The notes: a model not told the origin generated them from the letters alone. A DNA stretch of 64,000 bases from Nostoc indistinguendum CM1-VF10 (GCA_019359215.1 JAHHHS010000004.1:102939-166938); one strand, 5' to 3'. Positions 18,440 to 27,867 are shown, numbered from the stretch's first letter. Program-made: numbers and translations.

Positions 18440-18515
18440 TTAATACTCGCCGACAAGTCTTTGATACTCGTGCATGAGTTTTTAATACTCGTGAATGAGT
18501 CTTTGATACTCGTCT
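18440..18515. repeat. 21-bp direct tandem repeat, about 3.6 copies
   Basis: Units begin at 18440, 18461, 18482 and 18503, each starting TT(A/G)ATACTCG. Units 2 and 3 contain the near-palindrome ACTCGTGCATGAGT. The array lies between the converging ends of the carotenoid protein gene and squalene-hopene cyclase. Confidence 0.8.
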
Positions 18516-18527
18516 CCCCTGCTTCCA

Positions 18528-20438
18528 TTAGCACAAAACTGCTTGATAGCGACCTAGGGCAATTAAAGGAAAGTATTGTTGATACATATGATACTTGAGA
18601 TAAAAATGGCAGGGGAAGCCAGTACCTGTAAAGTCCGCCTCAAACCAAGTACCATCTGGCTGTTGAGTTGCAACTAGATAGTCAATTCCTCGCTCAATAA
18701 CCTTAAGAGCTAATTGACCAGTTGCTTCACCGGCTGCCAAGAGGCCAATTAAAGCCCAAGCAGTTTGAGATGCAGTACTATTTCCTTTTCCTTTAAGACT
18801 GGGGTCGTCGTAGCTGCGGCAAGTCTCACCCCAACCACCATCTGGGTTTTGGCATCTAATTAACCAAGCTGCTCCTCGTTCTATACTGAGTTTATGCTTT
18901 TGAGGATCAATTAACGCCAAGGCTGACAAAACGCCACTAGTGCCGTAGATATAATTTACACCCCAACGACCAAACCAACAGCCTTCGGTTTCTTGTTCGC
19001 GCAGAAGATAAGTAAGCGATCGCTCTAAATTATCACTATCAATTGACAAATCACAAGCACCAAGCATTTCTACGACTCTAGCCGTAACATCTGCGGTGTT
19101 TGGATCAATCATGGCTTTCAAGTCGCCATAAGGGATGGAGTTCAGCCAATCTTGATCATTGTCCAAATCAAAAGCAGCCCATCCACCTGGTTTACATTGC
19201 ATAGATGCAATCCAGTTTAAGGCACGAGCGATCGCAGCCTGCTTAATTTTTTCATTGGGCAGTTTCACCAAATGTAAAGCCATCACTACCACCGCCGAGT
19301 CGTCTACATCGGGATAAAAGCGATTGTCAAACTCAAAAGCCCAAGCCCCTGGTTTTCCCTGGTGATTTTTTACAGCCCAATCTCCGTAATCTAAAATTTG
19401 TTTTTGCAGCAACCATTCTCCAGCCTTTACTACAGCTGGATAATCTGGTGCAAAGCCAGATTCTATTAAGGCACGCATTGCCCAAGCTGTATCCCAAACG
19501 GGTGAAACACAGGGTTGTACTCGGTAACTATTCTCTGTTTCAATGGCAAAGTTATCAATTGCTTGCAAACCTCGTTCCACAATCGGGTCGCTTCGGTCAT
19601 AATCCAGACATCGCAAAGCCAGCATTGAATTCAGCATCGCCGGAATAATGCCGCCCCAGTCGCCTGTAGCTTCTTGGCGTTCTAAAATCCATTTTTCGGC
19701 GGCTTTGATGCCCTCTTGGCGGAAGGGTACTAAATTCAGGCTTTCGGCCAACTTGAACCCTTGATCGAGGGTGAGGAATAAATCTGTCCAATCGCCACTT
19801 TGGGGTAATTCCCACCGGACTTGATCAACGCCTTCAGCGTATAGCTCATCTAGGTTGATAGTTGGGTTGGTGATAAAAACAGGTTTGCGATCGCATACAA
19901 TCAGCAATGGTACTGTGCTGGAACGTGCCCAGCTAGACATTTCATAGATATTAACGGGGAAAGCTTTTGGTAACAGCATCACCCAAGGTGGTAGCGAGGG
20001 AATACCGCGCCAGTTGTAGCAGCCAATCAAGGCTAGGTGCAATTTGGTGAAAATCCGAGTTTTGCTGATACCACCCCGTTGGAGAATAAAGGTTCGCGCC
20101 CGAATCATTGCCGGATCGGTTGCTGGTAAACCTAGCAACCTCAGCGCCATGTAAGCTTCAACTGAAGTGCTAAGTTCTCCACCATCACCATAGTAGAGTT
20201 CCCAGCCGCCATGCTGCCGCTGCTCTTGACGCAGGTAGGCTTCAACTTTGTGTAAAGGTCTACCTTGGTCTGTTCCCCAAATTTTATGCAGGAGGACGAC
20301 TTCAGCAGTGATGGTGACATTAGATTCTAACTCTGCCCACCAGTAACCTGCCGGATTTTGAATCGAAAGCAAATATTGTTGACTGGCTGCGATCGCATCT
20401 GCGACTTGATTGACTTTTACCCTGTCTTGTGTTTGCAT
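18528..20438 (-). CDS. shc: Squalene-hopene cyclase
   Basis: The 636-residue monotopic membrane enzyme cyclises squalene to hopene and diplopterol, the first committed step of hopanoid synthesis. The protonating DXDD motif is visible at residues 377-380 (FYPDVDDSAVV). Several QW repeats (such as QNPAGYWWAEL, QKQILDYGDWAV, QCKPGGWAAFD, QNPDGGWGE, QQPDGTWFE) mark the alpha/alpha-barrels. The length is normal. It is divergent from an HpnB-like glycosyltransferase at 20556, a usual hopanoid neighbour, with a short shared promoter region. Confidence 0.95.
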   Translation of the reverse strand: MQTQDRVKVNQVADAIAASQQYLLSIQNPAGYWWAELESNVTITAEVVLLHKIWGTDQGRPLHKVEAYLRQEQRQHGGWELYYGDGGELSTSVEAYMALRLLGLPATDPAMIRARTFILQRGGISKTRIFTKLHLALIGCYNWRGIPSLPPWVMLLPKAFPVNIYEMSSWARSSTVPLLIVCDRKPVFITNPTINLDELYAEGVDQVRWELPQSGDWTDLFLTLDQGFKLAESLNLVPFRQEGIKAAEKWILERQEATGDWGGIIPAMLNSMLALRCLDYDRSDPIVERGLQAIDNFAIETENSYRVQPCVSPVWDTAWAMRALIESGFAPDYPAVVKAGEWLLQKQILDYGDWAVKNHQGKPGAWAFEFDNRFYPDVDDSAVVVMALHLVKLPNEKIKQAAIARALNWIASMQCKPGGWAAFDLDNDQDWLNSIPYGDLKAMIDPNTADVTARVVEMLGACDLSIDSDNLERSLTYLLREQETEGCWFGRWGVNYIYGTSGVLSALALIDPQKHKLSIERGAAWLIRCQNPDGGWGETCRSYDDPSLKGKGNSTASQTAWALIGLLAAGEATGQLALKVIERGIDYLVATQQPDGTWFEADFTGTGFPCHFYLKYHMYQQYFPLIALGRYQAVLC

Positions 20439-20555
20439 GAAATACCGTTCAACCTCAACACCTAGTTATAAACACGGCACTACAGAGAAAAAATTATTTT
20501 TCTCTATCGGTAGACATAGTATTGTGTCTGAGTCACTGAGAATTTGCAATAGGTC

Positions 20556-21788
20556 ATGGGTGTGATTGTATTAGGATTGATGCTGTTATCCTTGACAATT
20601 TGGTTAGGATTACTGTGTTTTTGGGGGCAATTTTGGCGGACAGATCAGCAATTAGAAGTTACAGAAACTCAGCTACAATCGTTACCTGTAGTTTGTGCCG
20701 TCGTTCCAGCCCGTAACGAAGCCCAATTGCTACCAACCACCTTGCGATCGCTCTTACTCCAAGACTATCCTGGTTCTTTCAACGTGTTTTTGGTAGACGA
20801 TCGCAGCACAGACGGTACAGCAAATTTTGCCGAAAAAGTTGCACACGCTGTAGGTAAACCCCAGCAATTGCATATTATCTCAGGTGAAGCACTGCCTTCT
20901 GGTTGGTCTGGCAAACTTTGGGCAGTTGAGCAAGGTATAAACAGCGCGAGTAAATTCACACCTGACTATTTTTTATTGACTGATGCAGATATCGAGCATG
21001 ATCCTGGTAATCTCCGCCGACTCGTTGCGAAAGCTGTTCAAGAAGATTTAGACCTAGTTTCGGTAATGGTGCGACTCAGGTGTGAAAGCTTTTGGGAAAA
21101 ACTTTTGATTCCAGCTTTCGTCTTTTTCTTCCAAAAACTTTATCCTTTTCGCTGGGTAAATAATCCCAATAATTCCACAGGCGCCGCAGCTGGGGGATCT
21201 ATTCTGATCGCCCGTGAAGCTTTAGAACGAATCGGGGGTATTCAAGTGATTCGCCAAGCTTTAATTGATGATTGCGCCCTTGCTCAGGCTGTTAAGAAAA
21301 GCCAAGGAGACAAGGAAAATACCCCATTCCCAATGCCCAATGCCCCATGCCCCATGCCCAATCAAGGCCGTATCTGGCTAGGATTGAGTAGCTTGACTCG
21401 GAGTCTACGTGCCTATGACTCGCTGACGACGATTTGGGATATGGTTGCTCGTACTGCCTATACCCAACTTAATTATTCTCCATTACTACTATTGGGCACT
21501 TTGGTGGGAATGCCTCTGATTTATCTAGTTTCACCTATGTGTGTAATTCTAGGTGCAGTTTGGGGTAATTGGGCGATCGCACTTACGGGTTTATTAGGAT
21601 GGCTGTTGATGACTTTCGCTTACTACCCGACAATCCGTTTTTATAAATGTTCTCCTTGGTTAGCATTTAGTTTACCTGCGATCGCTTTTCTCTATACCCT
21701 GATGACTCTAGACTCAGCATTACGTCACTGGCAAGGACGCGGCGGCGCTTGGAAAGGAAGAGTTTATCCCAGTTCGGATAATTTGTAA
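20556..21788 (+). CDS. hpnB: Hopene-associated glycosyltransferase HpnB-like (family 2)
   Basis: The 410-residue membrane protein has an N-terminal transmembrane segment (about 3-25), a GT2 domain with VVPARNEAQLLPTTLRSLL, FLVDDRSTDGT and LLTDADIEHDPG (the DXD-type metal site), and a hydrophobic C-terminal third with several membrane segments. Homologues called HpnB accompany squalene-hopene cyclase, but their reaction is not established. An unusual 60-bp insertion at 21308-21367, made of CCCCATG/CCCAATG repeats, adds 20 residues (running from DKENTPFPMP to MPNQG) between the conserved KSQG and RIWLG, in frame. Confidence 0.85.
   Translation: MGVIVLGLMLLSLTIWLGLLCFWGQFWRTDQQLEVTETQLQSLPVVCAVVPARNEAQLLPTTLRSLLLQDYPGSFNVFLVDDRSTDGTANFAEKVAHAVGKPQQLHIISGEALPSGWSGKLWAVEQGINSASKFTPDYFLLTDADIEHDPGNLRRLVAKAVQEDLDLVSVMVRLRCESFWEKLLIPAFVFFFQKLYPFRWVNNPNNSTGAAAGGSILIAREALERIGGIQVIRQALIDDCALAQAVKKSQGDKENTPFPMPNAPCPMPNQGRIWLGLSSLTRSLRAYDSLTTIWDMVARTAYTQLNYSPLLLLGTLVGMPLIYLVSPMCVILGAVWGNWAIALTGLLGWLLMTFAYYPTIRFYKCSPWLAFSLPAIAFLYTLMTLDSALRHWQGRGGAWKGRVYPSSDNL
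21308..21367. repeat. Short tandem repeats inserted in frame in the glycosyltransferase gene
   Basis: The 60-bp block is bounded by direct repeats CAAGG (21303-21307 and 21363-21367). Its core is a run of CCCAATG and CCCCATG heptamers, otherwise seen in spacers such as 22321-22337 and 49691-49715. Its length is a multiple of three and it contains no stop. Confidence 0.75.
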
Positions 21789-21834
21789 TTGGGATAAAAT
21801 TAAAGTAAGCGGAAAGTGGTTGATTAGAAAAATT

Positions 21835-22071
21835 ATGACAACCGCAACATCAACAAATAATCCTGTTATTATCCCCAAAAAGCTGCCTTTTCTGGAGTCA
21901 ATTTGTTGGCAGACAGCCGATGTCTATCGCTTTACTCCACAACAAATGCTGAGTCGCTACGAGCGTGGTTGGCAATATCGCAACCTATTTAATAATCTTG
22001 AAGGTGAAGAACTCAATTTCCTTAAGGAACTCGCCAAACGCTATAAATCCTGGTTGCAAGTTTGTTTATGA
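21835..22071 (+). CDS. Small hypothetical protein downstream of hpnB
   Basis: The 78-residue soluble protein starts at ATG 21835; the frame is open from a TTG at 21820. It has a patterned helical C-terminal half (FTPQQMLSRYERGWQYRNLFNNLEGEELNFLKELAKRYKSWL) that looks folded and not random. It lies 46 bases after hpnB, so it may be cotranscribed. I do not recognise a family. Confidence 0.65.
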   Translation: MTTATSTNNPVIIPKKLPFLESICWQTADVYRFTPQQMLSRYERGWQYRNLFNNLEGEELNFLKELAKRYKSWLQVCL

Positions 22072-22132
22072 CCTTCAGGTTTGAACACCACAATAAAATT
22101 CTCACAGTAATCTTTAAATTCGGACATACTTA

Positions 22133-22170
22133 GGAAGGGTTCTGCTTACTTCGGTGGCGGAACCCTTCTT
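22133..22170 (+). terminator. Possible terminator hairpin
   Basis: AAGGGTTC (22135-22142) pairs with GAACCCTT (22160-22167), extended by TGC/GCG and flanking G-C pairs. Only a short T-stretch follows. Confidence 0.5.
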
Positions 22171-22337
22171 GCATTTGAGTTTGAAGAATATCGCTGGAGT
22201 AAAGATATTGATTTTATTGCTTCTCAGACTCCAAGGCTTTTTCCAGAACAACGTGATATGCTTTGCTGATTTAGAAATACACAAAGAAACACGAGAAGAT
22301 TCTTAAACAGGTAGTGATCGCCCCATACCCCATGCCC

Positions 22338-22688
22338 TTAAATCCTTGCAGCTGTTTGTTTATCACTCGCAGGACTAACAGGTAATGGTTGAGCAGCTTT
22401 CAATATCGCATCCAGCAACCCTGGAAACAGCACCTCTAAATCTTCACGCCGCAGGATGTTAATGTGATGTGTCCCTTCTTTACGTGTAAAGACTATCCCA
22501 GACTCCCGCAAAATCTTGAAGTGATTGGACATAGTAGACTTAGCGATCGCAAAATCAAAACTGGCACAGCATTGTTCCCCCTCAGTAGCCAACCGCCGCA
22601 CAATCTCTAGCCGGACTGGATCGCCCAATGCATACAGCACTCCCGGTAAAGAAATATTTTTTCTATCTGGATGATAAAGAAATCTCAT
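22338..22688 (-). CDS. rexT: ArsR-family redox regulator RexT
   Basis: The 116-residue winged-helix repressor has the ArsR core LGDPVRLEIVRRLATEG, AKSTMSNHFKILRESGIVF and KEGTHHINILRREDLEVLFPG. It carries a vicinal cysteine pair at exactly 40-41 (EGEQCCASF). In Anabaena/Nostoc PCC 7120, RexT is a hydrogen-peroxide-sensing ArsR protein with such a pair that represses the thioredoxin gene trxA2. Here it is divergent from a thioredoxin gene and a perfect inverted repeat lies between them, which supports the same role. Confidence 0.88.
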   Translation of the reverse strand: MRFLYHPDRKNISLPGVLYALGDPVRLEIVRRLATEGEQCCASFDFAIAKSTMSNHFKILRESGIVFTRKEGTHHINILRREDLEVLFPGLLDAILKAAQPLPVSPASDKQTAARI

Positions 22689-22725
22689 AGTTGCATTATC
22701 TCATCAGGTGGCATATATTTTTATT

Positions 22726-22742
22726 ATTCGATATTATCGAAT
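22726..22742. promoter_or_regulatory. Candidate RexT operator
   Basis: The sequence ATTCGATATTATCGAAT is a perfect 8+1+8 inverted repeat in the 81-bp divergent spacer between rexT and the thioredoxin gene. Its size and symmetry fit an ArsR dimer site and would allow control of both genes. Confidence 0.7.
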
Positions 22743-22769
22743 TATAGAATTAATTAGGAGGGCAATTTT

Positions 22770-23093
22770 ATGTCATCCATTACAAATGTCACAGAAGCCA
22801 CATTCAAGCAAGAAGTTTTGGAAAGTGAAATTCCGGTCTTAGTAGACTTTTGGGCCCCGTGGTGCGGCCCTTGTCGGATGGTGGGCCCAGTAGTCGATGA
22901 AGTCGCTACTGAATACGAGGGACAGGTGAAATTTGTGAAGCTAAACACAGATCAGAATCCTACTGTCGCCAGCCATTATGGAATTCGCAGCATCCCGACG
23001 CTGATGGTTTTTAAGGGAGGTCGGCAGGTTGACACTGTCGTAGGGGCAGTCCCAAAAACTACCTTGAATAAGACCTTAGCACAGCATCTTTAA
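22770..23093 (+). CDS. trxA2: Thioredoxin, RexT-linked
   Basis: The 107-residue thioredoxin has the WCGPC active site at residues 31-35 ([12 protein letters not shown]), the cis-proline in RSIPTLMVF and normal length. It reduces disulfides in target enzymes such as peroxiredoxins. AGGAGGG eight bases before the ATG is a strong ribosome site. The position opposite rexT, with an operator-like palindrome between, is why the trxA2 name is preferred over the housekeeping trxA. Confidence 0.88.
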   Translation: MSSITNVTEATFKQEVLESEIPVLVDFWAPWCGPCRMVGPVVDEVATEYEGQVKFVKLNTDQNPTVASHYGIRSIPTLMVFKGGRQVDTVVGAVPKTTLNKTLAQHL

Positions 23094-23144
23094 TCTAGGT
23101 ACTGTTGTGAGATGCATTTAGTTCGCAGCCTTTTCTAATCAAGG

Positions 23145-23179
23145 GAGTCAGGAATCAGAATACATCTGATTCCTGACTC
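23145..23179. repeat. 14-bp perfect stem-loop after thioredoxin
   Basis: Bases 23145-23158 pair perfectly with 23166-23179 around a 7-base loop, followed by further ACTCCTGACTCCTGA repeats. It is probably a dispersed Nostoc repeat and may end thioredoxin transcription. Confidence 0.65.
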
Positions 23180-23228
23180 TTAACTCCTGACTCCTGAGTT
23201 CTGTTTCAATTAACGGGGAAAGAGCGAA

Positions 23229-24023
23229 ATGGACTTGAAATTGCATGGTAAATCCGCGCTGGTGAGTGGCTCAACCGCAGGTATTGGTTTTGCGACAGCC
23301 CTTGGGTTAGCTCAAGAAGGTGCATCAGTAATTGTCAATGGTCGGTCTGAAGAAAGAGTAGCCCAAGCGATCGCCAAAATTAAGCATTGTACACCTGAAG
23401 CGAAAATTTCTGGTGTTGTTGCTGACGCAGGCACTGCATCAGGGGTAGAGCAACTTTTTCAAGAAGTTCCTCACGTTGATATTCTCATAAATAATGTCGG
23501 TATTTATGAGCCAAAAACCTTCTTTGATATTACTGATAAAGACTGGTTAAACATATTTGAGGTTAACGTCCTCAGTGGAGTCCGTTTGAGCCGGCAATAT
23601 CTGCAAAAGCAGCTAGAGCAAAACTGGGGGCGGATAATTTTTATCTCTAGCGAATCTGCCATTCAGATCCCAGTGGAAATGATTCACTATGGCACAACTA
23701 AGACAGCGCAGCTTGCTATTGCACGAGGTCTAGCAGAAATCACTGTCGGGACTGGAGTCACGGTAAACTCCGTCCTACCAGGGCCAACCCGTTCAGAAGG
23801 AGTTGAAGACTTTATCACTAAGCTGGCGCAGGAACGTGGCATTAGTGCAGGTGAAGTTGAGGCTGAGTTTTTCCAAAATGTGCGCCCCAGTTCCCTAATT
23901 AAACGCTTTGCAACTAATGAAGAAGTAGCTGCGCTCGTAGTTTACCTTTGTAGTCCCGTAGCTTCAGCAACTAATGGAGCAGCTTTGCGGGTAGATGGTG
24001 GCGTTATTCGATCGATTGTTTAG
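23229..24023 (+). CDS. Short-chain dehydrogenase/reductase
   Basis: The 264-residue classical SDR has the NAD(P)-binding SGSTAGIGFATALGLAQEG motif, NNVG at about 90-93, an active-site serine in FISSESA, and YGTTK in place of YXXXK (tyrosine and lysine kept). The substrate is unknown. A full run of reductase genes follows thioredoxin (SDR, old yellow enzyme, nitroreductase), suggesting reduction of reactive carbonyl or quinone compounds; that role is inference. Confidence 0.85.
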   Translation: MDLKLHGKSALVSGSTAGIGFATALGLAQEGASVIVNGRSEERVAQAIAKIKHCTPEAKISGVVADAGTASGVEQLFQEVPHVDILINNVGIYEPKTFFDITDKDWLNIFEVNVLSGVRLSRQYLQKQLEQNWGRIIFISSESAIQIPVEMIHYGTTKTAQLAIARGLAEITVGTGVTVNSVLPGPTRSEGVEDFITKLAQERGISAGEVEAEFFQNVRPSSLIKRFATNEEVAALVVYLCSPVASATNGAALRVDGGVIRSIV

Positions 24024-24148
24024 TTTAGTATTTGAACCACATCTATAGCGTACAGTGAACTTAACGTGAAAAGGGCGGTTAGAAAGCGCGTCTACACAAA
24101 CAAAACCCTCCTTGGTGGGTTAAAAAGCTTTGAATTGGAGTAAACAAC

Positions 24149-25261
24149 ATGACTACTGATATCAATTTATTTTCTTCTTACCAATTAGGGAATTTGGAAC
24201 TGCCAAACCGGATTGTGATGGCACCCTTAACCCGAAATAGGGCGGGTGAGGGAAACGTACCACACCAACTTAATGCTACCTACTACACCCAACGTGCTTC
24301 CGCCGGACTGATTATTGCAGAAGCAACACAGGTAACTCCTGAAGGACAAGGTTATCCCGCTACACCAGGAATTCATTCATCAGAACAGGTGGAGGGATGG
24401 AAGTTAGTGACTGATGCCGTGCATCAGCAGGGAGGGAGAATTTTTCTGCAACTATGGCACGTAGGCAGGATTTCTCACCCAGATTTACAACCGAATGGAG
24501 CTTTACCAGTGGCGCCTTCTGCCATTGCTCCTAAAGGTGAGGCTTCAAACTATGAGGGACCAAAACCCTTTGTAACTCCCCGTGCTTTAGAAACATCGGA
24601 AATACCGCAGATAGTCGAACAGTATCGTCAAGGAGCAGCAAATGCCCTAGCGGCTGGGTTTGATGGGGTGGAAATTCATGGAGCTAATGGTTATTTAATA
24701 GATCAGTTTCTCCGCGATCGCACCAATCAGCGCACAGATAAATATGGCGGTTCCATTGAAAATCGCACTCGATTTTTGTTGGAGGTAACAGAGGCAGTAA
24801 CTAGTGTGTGGGATTCTAACCGAGTAGGAGTACGTTTATCTCCCAGTGGGACTTTTAACGATATAGGTGACTCCAATCCTTTGGAGACATTCGGTTATGC
24901 GGCTCAAGCGTTGAACCAATTTAATTTGGCATATCTGCATATTTATGAAGCAACAGAGGCAGACATTAGACATGGCGGGATAATTGTACCCACTAGTCAT
25001 ATACGCGATCGCTTTACAGGTACACTCATCGTCAATGGTGGTTATACCCGTGAAAAAGGCGATGCTGTACTGGCAAACAAAGCAGCAGATTTAGTTGCCT
25101 TTGGCACATTATTTATATCAAATCCCGATTTACCCAGGCGCTTGGCTTTAAATGCACCACTAAATCAAGCAGATCAAGCAACCTTTTATGGTGGCGATGA
25201 AAAGGGATATACAGATTATCCATTTTGGTCAGTTGCTAATGAGCCAGTAGCTAACGCATAA
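24149..25261 (+). CDS. Old yellow enzyme family ene-reductase (NemA-like)
   Basis: The 370-residue FMN protein reduces activated C=C bonds in enones, maleimides or nitro compounds with NAD(P)H. The family signatures are clear: NRIVMAPLTRNRAG, LQLWHVGRISHPD, VEIHGANGYLIDQFLRDRTNQRTDKYGGSIENRTRFLLE and the FMN-phosphate loop FGTLFISNPDLPRR. The length is typical. It is spaced 125 bases from the preceding SDR and followed by a nitroreductase. Confidence 0.92.
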   Translation: MTTDINLFSSYQLGNLELPNRIVMAPLTRNRAGEGNVPHQLNATYYTQRASAGLIIAEATQVTPEGQGYPATPGIHSSEQVEGWKLVTDAVHQQGGRIFLQLWHVGRISHPDLQPNGALPVAPSAIAPKGEASNYEGPKPFVTPRALETSEIPQIVEQYRQGAANALAAGFDGVEIHGANGYLIDQFLRDRTNQRTDKYGGSIENRTRFLLEVTEAVTSVWDSNRVGVRLSPSGTFNDIGDSNPLETFGYAAQALNQFNLAYLHIYEATEADIRHGGIIVPTSHIRDRFTGTLIVNGGYTREKGDAVLANKAADLVAFGTLFISNPDLPRRLALNAPLNQADQATFYGGDEKGYTDYPFWSVANEPVANA

Positions 25262-25369
25262 TTCTGATAATCTATTTTCAAGCAACTTTTTACACCACTA
25301 GATCATTTCGGACAATCCTAAAAATCGCTACAGCAGCTTCATAACCCAACTATCAAGAAGGAGAATCTC

Positions 25370-26035
25370 ATGATTTCGATCACTCAAACCCAACCTTTAG
25401 ATGTACCAAGTGCGATCGCTCAACGCCGCTCAATCAAAACTTTTAAAACAGACCCCATCACCCCAGAACTGCTCAAGCAACTTGTAGAGTTGACCGTGGC
25501 AGCACCCAGCAGCTTTAATATGCAAGGCTGGCAAATTATTATTGTGCAAGATGAAGCGCAAAAGGCAGCATTGTCAGCCGCATCGTGGAATCAACAGCAA
25601 ATTGTCCAAGCACCTGTAACCTTTGTCTTTGCTGCCGATCCTAACGCAGGCGAACAAGACTTGACCCCGATTCTGGAGCGGGGACTCAAAACTGGAGCAT
25701 GGAATGAAAAGACGGTAAACTACTTTAAAACCTCCATTCCGCAATTCCAAGCTGGGCTAGGCGACAAGCGACGCGAATATGCGATCAAAGATGCGATGAT
25801 TGCTGCTACTCATTTAGTGTTAGCGGCAGAAAGTTTGGGATTATCCACTTGTTTTATGAACGGTTGGATTGAGGATCAGGTGAAAGAAGTGATTGGTGCT
25901 GGGGATAATCCAGATTTAGCGATCGCTGTTTTAGTTCCTGTTGGCTATGCAGCAGAACCACGCTTAAATCCAGGTCGTTTGCCATTCTCCTCCAACATCT
26001 CTGTGGATAAAATCGGGAACCCTTATGTTGGGTAG
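25370..26035 (+). CDS. Nitroreductase family protein
   Basis: The 221-residue FMN-dependent oxidoreductase has the N-terminal RRSIKTFKTDPI motif, AAPSSFNMQGWQIIIVQD and AATHLVLAAESLGLSTCFMNGW, the typical dimer and FMN contacts of the group. The substrate could be nitroaromatics, quinones or flavins. AGAAGGAG precedes the ATG. It continues the reductive detoxification group downstream of thioredoxin. Confidence 0.88.
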   Translation: MISITQTQPLDVPSAIAQRRSIKTFKTDPITPELLKQLVELTVAAPSSFNMQGWQIIIVQDEAQKAALSAASWNQQQIVQAPVTFVFAADPNAGEQDLTPILERGLKTGAWNEKTVNYFKTSIPQFQAGLGDKRREYAIKDAMIAATHLVLAAESLGLSTCFMNGWIEDQVKEVIGAGDNPDLAIAVLVPVGYAAEPRLNPGRLPFSSNISVDKIGNPYVG

Positions 26036-26154
26036 TTCTCTCTGAATCGGGCATTAAATCTCTTTATATAACTGTCTTAACGCACCCCATCTATATTTGA
26101 TTTAGAGGGGGTGCGTTCAACTGATTAAAATTTTTAACAAGGAGAATTGAATTT

Positions 26155-26825
26155 ATGGCAACAACAGCTTTAATTGTCGGTGCAGGTAGTGGGCTGAGTG
26201 CATCTTTAGCCCGCCTATTTGCAAAAGAAGGATTCACCGTAGCTTTAGCAGCTCGCCAAATTGAAAAACTCACTCAATTGAGCAGTGAAATTGGCGCAGT
26301 TAGTTTCGCTGCTGATGCCTCAAGTTATTTATTGATGTTGAGAATAAACTCGGTTCTCCAAATGTTGTCATTTACAATCCCAGTTTCCGGGTGCGGGGAT
26401 CTCTTGTTGATCTAGACCCTAGTGAGGTGGCAAAAACCCTAGATGTAACTGCCTATGGAGGCTTTCTCGTCGCCCAAGCTGCTACCAAAAGGTTTTTACA
26501 GCTTGGCGGCGGTGCTATCTTCTTTACTGGAGCCTCAGCGAGTATCAAGGGTTATCCTCTGTCTGCTCCTTTTGCAATGGGTAAATTTGCACTACGCGGT
26601 TTAGCTCAAAGTATTGCTAGAGAATTAGCACCAAAGAATATCCATGTGGCGCATTTTGTGATTGATGGTGCAATCCGCTCCCCAGTCCGCCAAGATCCAT
26701 TAGATAATCCTGATAGTACTCTTGACCCTGATGCAATCGCTCAAACTTATCTCAGCATTTTACGCCAACCCCGCAGTGCTTGGACATGGGAAGTAGAACT
26801 ACGTCCTTGGGTAGAGAACTTCTAG
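26155..26825 (+). pseudogene. Short-chain dehydrogenase, broken by a deletion frameshift
   Basis: The first frame (from 26155) reads ATTALIVGAGSGLSASLARLFAKEG down to SFAADAS at about 26326. The family sequence then resumes in another frame as LFIDVENKLGSPNVVIYNPS and continues in the frame ending at 26825 (FLVAQAATKRFL, FTGASASIKGYPLSAPFAMGK, ARELAPKNIHVAHFVIDGA). A short segment of the helix before LFIDVENK seems to be missing, with a length not divisible by three. The good ribosome site (AAGGAG) and otherwise intact sequence suggest recent inactivation or a sequencing error. Confidence 0.8.
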
Positions 26826-26859
26826 CCTAGACAATTGTTACAAGAATAGTTTTGAACAT

Positions 26860-27627
26860 ATGAAAATTGATTTTGGTGCAACTGCTGCTGATTATGCAAA
26901 ACACCGCGCTGGCTTTCCCAGTTCATTATTTAACAAACTGTCTGAATATGGTATAGGTTTACCAGGGCAGTATATTGTTGACCTTGGTACAGGAACAGGA
27001 ACATTAGCGCGGGGCTTTGCAGATAGAGGTGCTTATGTAATTGGCATAGACCCATCAGTATCACTTTTAGAACAAGCAAAACAGTTAAGCGAACCTGCCC
27101 AAATCAAAGTAGATTATCGAGTTGCAACTGCTGAGAATACCGAGTTACCAGACGCAAGTGCGGATGTGGTGACAGCAGGACAGTGTTGGCATTGGTTTGA
27201 GCGTCCCCGTGCTGTCCAAGAAATTACTCGCATATTGAAAAGAAATGGCTTGATTGCGATCGCTCATTTTGATTGGATACCCTTAAAAGGTAATGTAGTT
27301 GAAGCAACAGAACAACTAATCAAGGCTCATAATCCAGCGTGGAATCTGGGTGGTGGTAATGGATTGTACCCCCTGTGGTTACAAGACATTGGCGAAGGAG
27401 GATTCCGAGAAATCCGCACATTTTCTTATGATGTATTTGTACCTTATACACACGAAGCTTGGCGGGGGCGAATTCGGGCTAGTGCTGGTGTAGGAGCCAG
27501 TTTGACGCCAGAAAAGGTAGAAGTGTTTGACCAGGAATTGGCGACATTACTCGAAGCAAAATATTCTACACCAATTCTTCAGGTTCACCACAGAGTATGG
27601 GCAGCGATCGCAAAATCACCGCTATGA
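26860..27627 (+). CDS. Class I SAM-dependent methyltransferase
   Basis: The 255-residue protein has the Rossmann motif IVDLGTGTGTLARGFADRG, the acidic residue VIGIDPS at the end of strand 2, ATAENTELPDASADVVTAGQCWHWF and an AHFDW segment. This is the ubiE/Trm9-type Methyltransf_11 pattern. The substrate is unknown. It follows the SDR pseudogene closely. Confidence 0.82.
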   Translation: MKIDFGATAADYAKHRAGFPSSLFNKLSEYGIGLPGQYIVDLGTGTGTLARGFADRGAYVIGIDPSVSLLEQAKQLSEPAQIKVDYRVATAENTELPDASADVVTAGQCWHWFERPRAVQEITRILKRNGLIAIAHFDWIPLKGNVVEATEQLIKAHNPAWNLGGGNGLYPLWLQDIGEGGFREIRTFSYDVFVPYTHEAWRGRIRASAGVGASLTPEKVEVFDQELATLLEAKYSTPILQVHHRVWAAIAKSPL

Positions 27628-27671
27628 AAAAGTATAATCATCGCTGCCACTAGGGCTAGGGCAGCACTTGA

Positions 27672-27867
27672 ATGCTTACCGATCTCTCTGGCGGGCAAAA
27701 ACAACGTCTTGCGATCGCCCGCGCTTTTCGTTCACCGTCCTCCATTACTTCTGTCCGACGAGCCTACGTCCACTTTAGATCGAAAAACAGGACAAGAAGT
27801 CACCGAACTAATGACGACACTGGCGAAAGAACCTAATAACTATTTTGGTGAAATAGACAGTGGCTAG
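27672..27867 (+). pseudogene. Remnant of an ABC transporter ATPase (DevA/LolD-like)
   Basis: The ABC signature LTDLSGGQKQRLAIARAF is readable at 27675-27728. A frame change follows, and then LLLSDEPTSTLDRKTGQEVT continues to LMTTLAKE (Walker B and D-loop region) at about 27751-27831, ending in a stop near 27867. No upstream Walker A part is present. It is a decayed 3' fragment. Confidence 0.75.
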
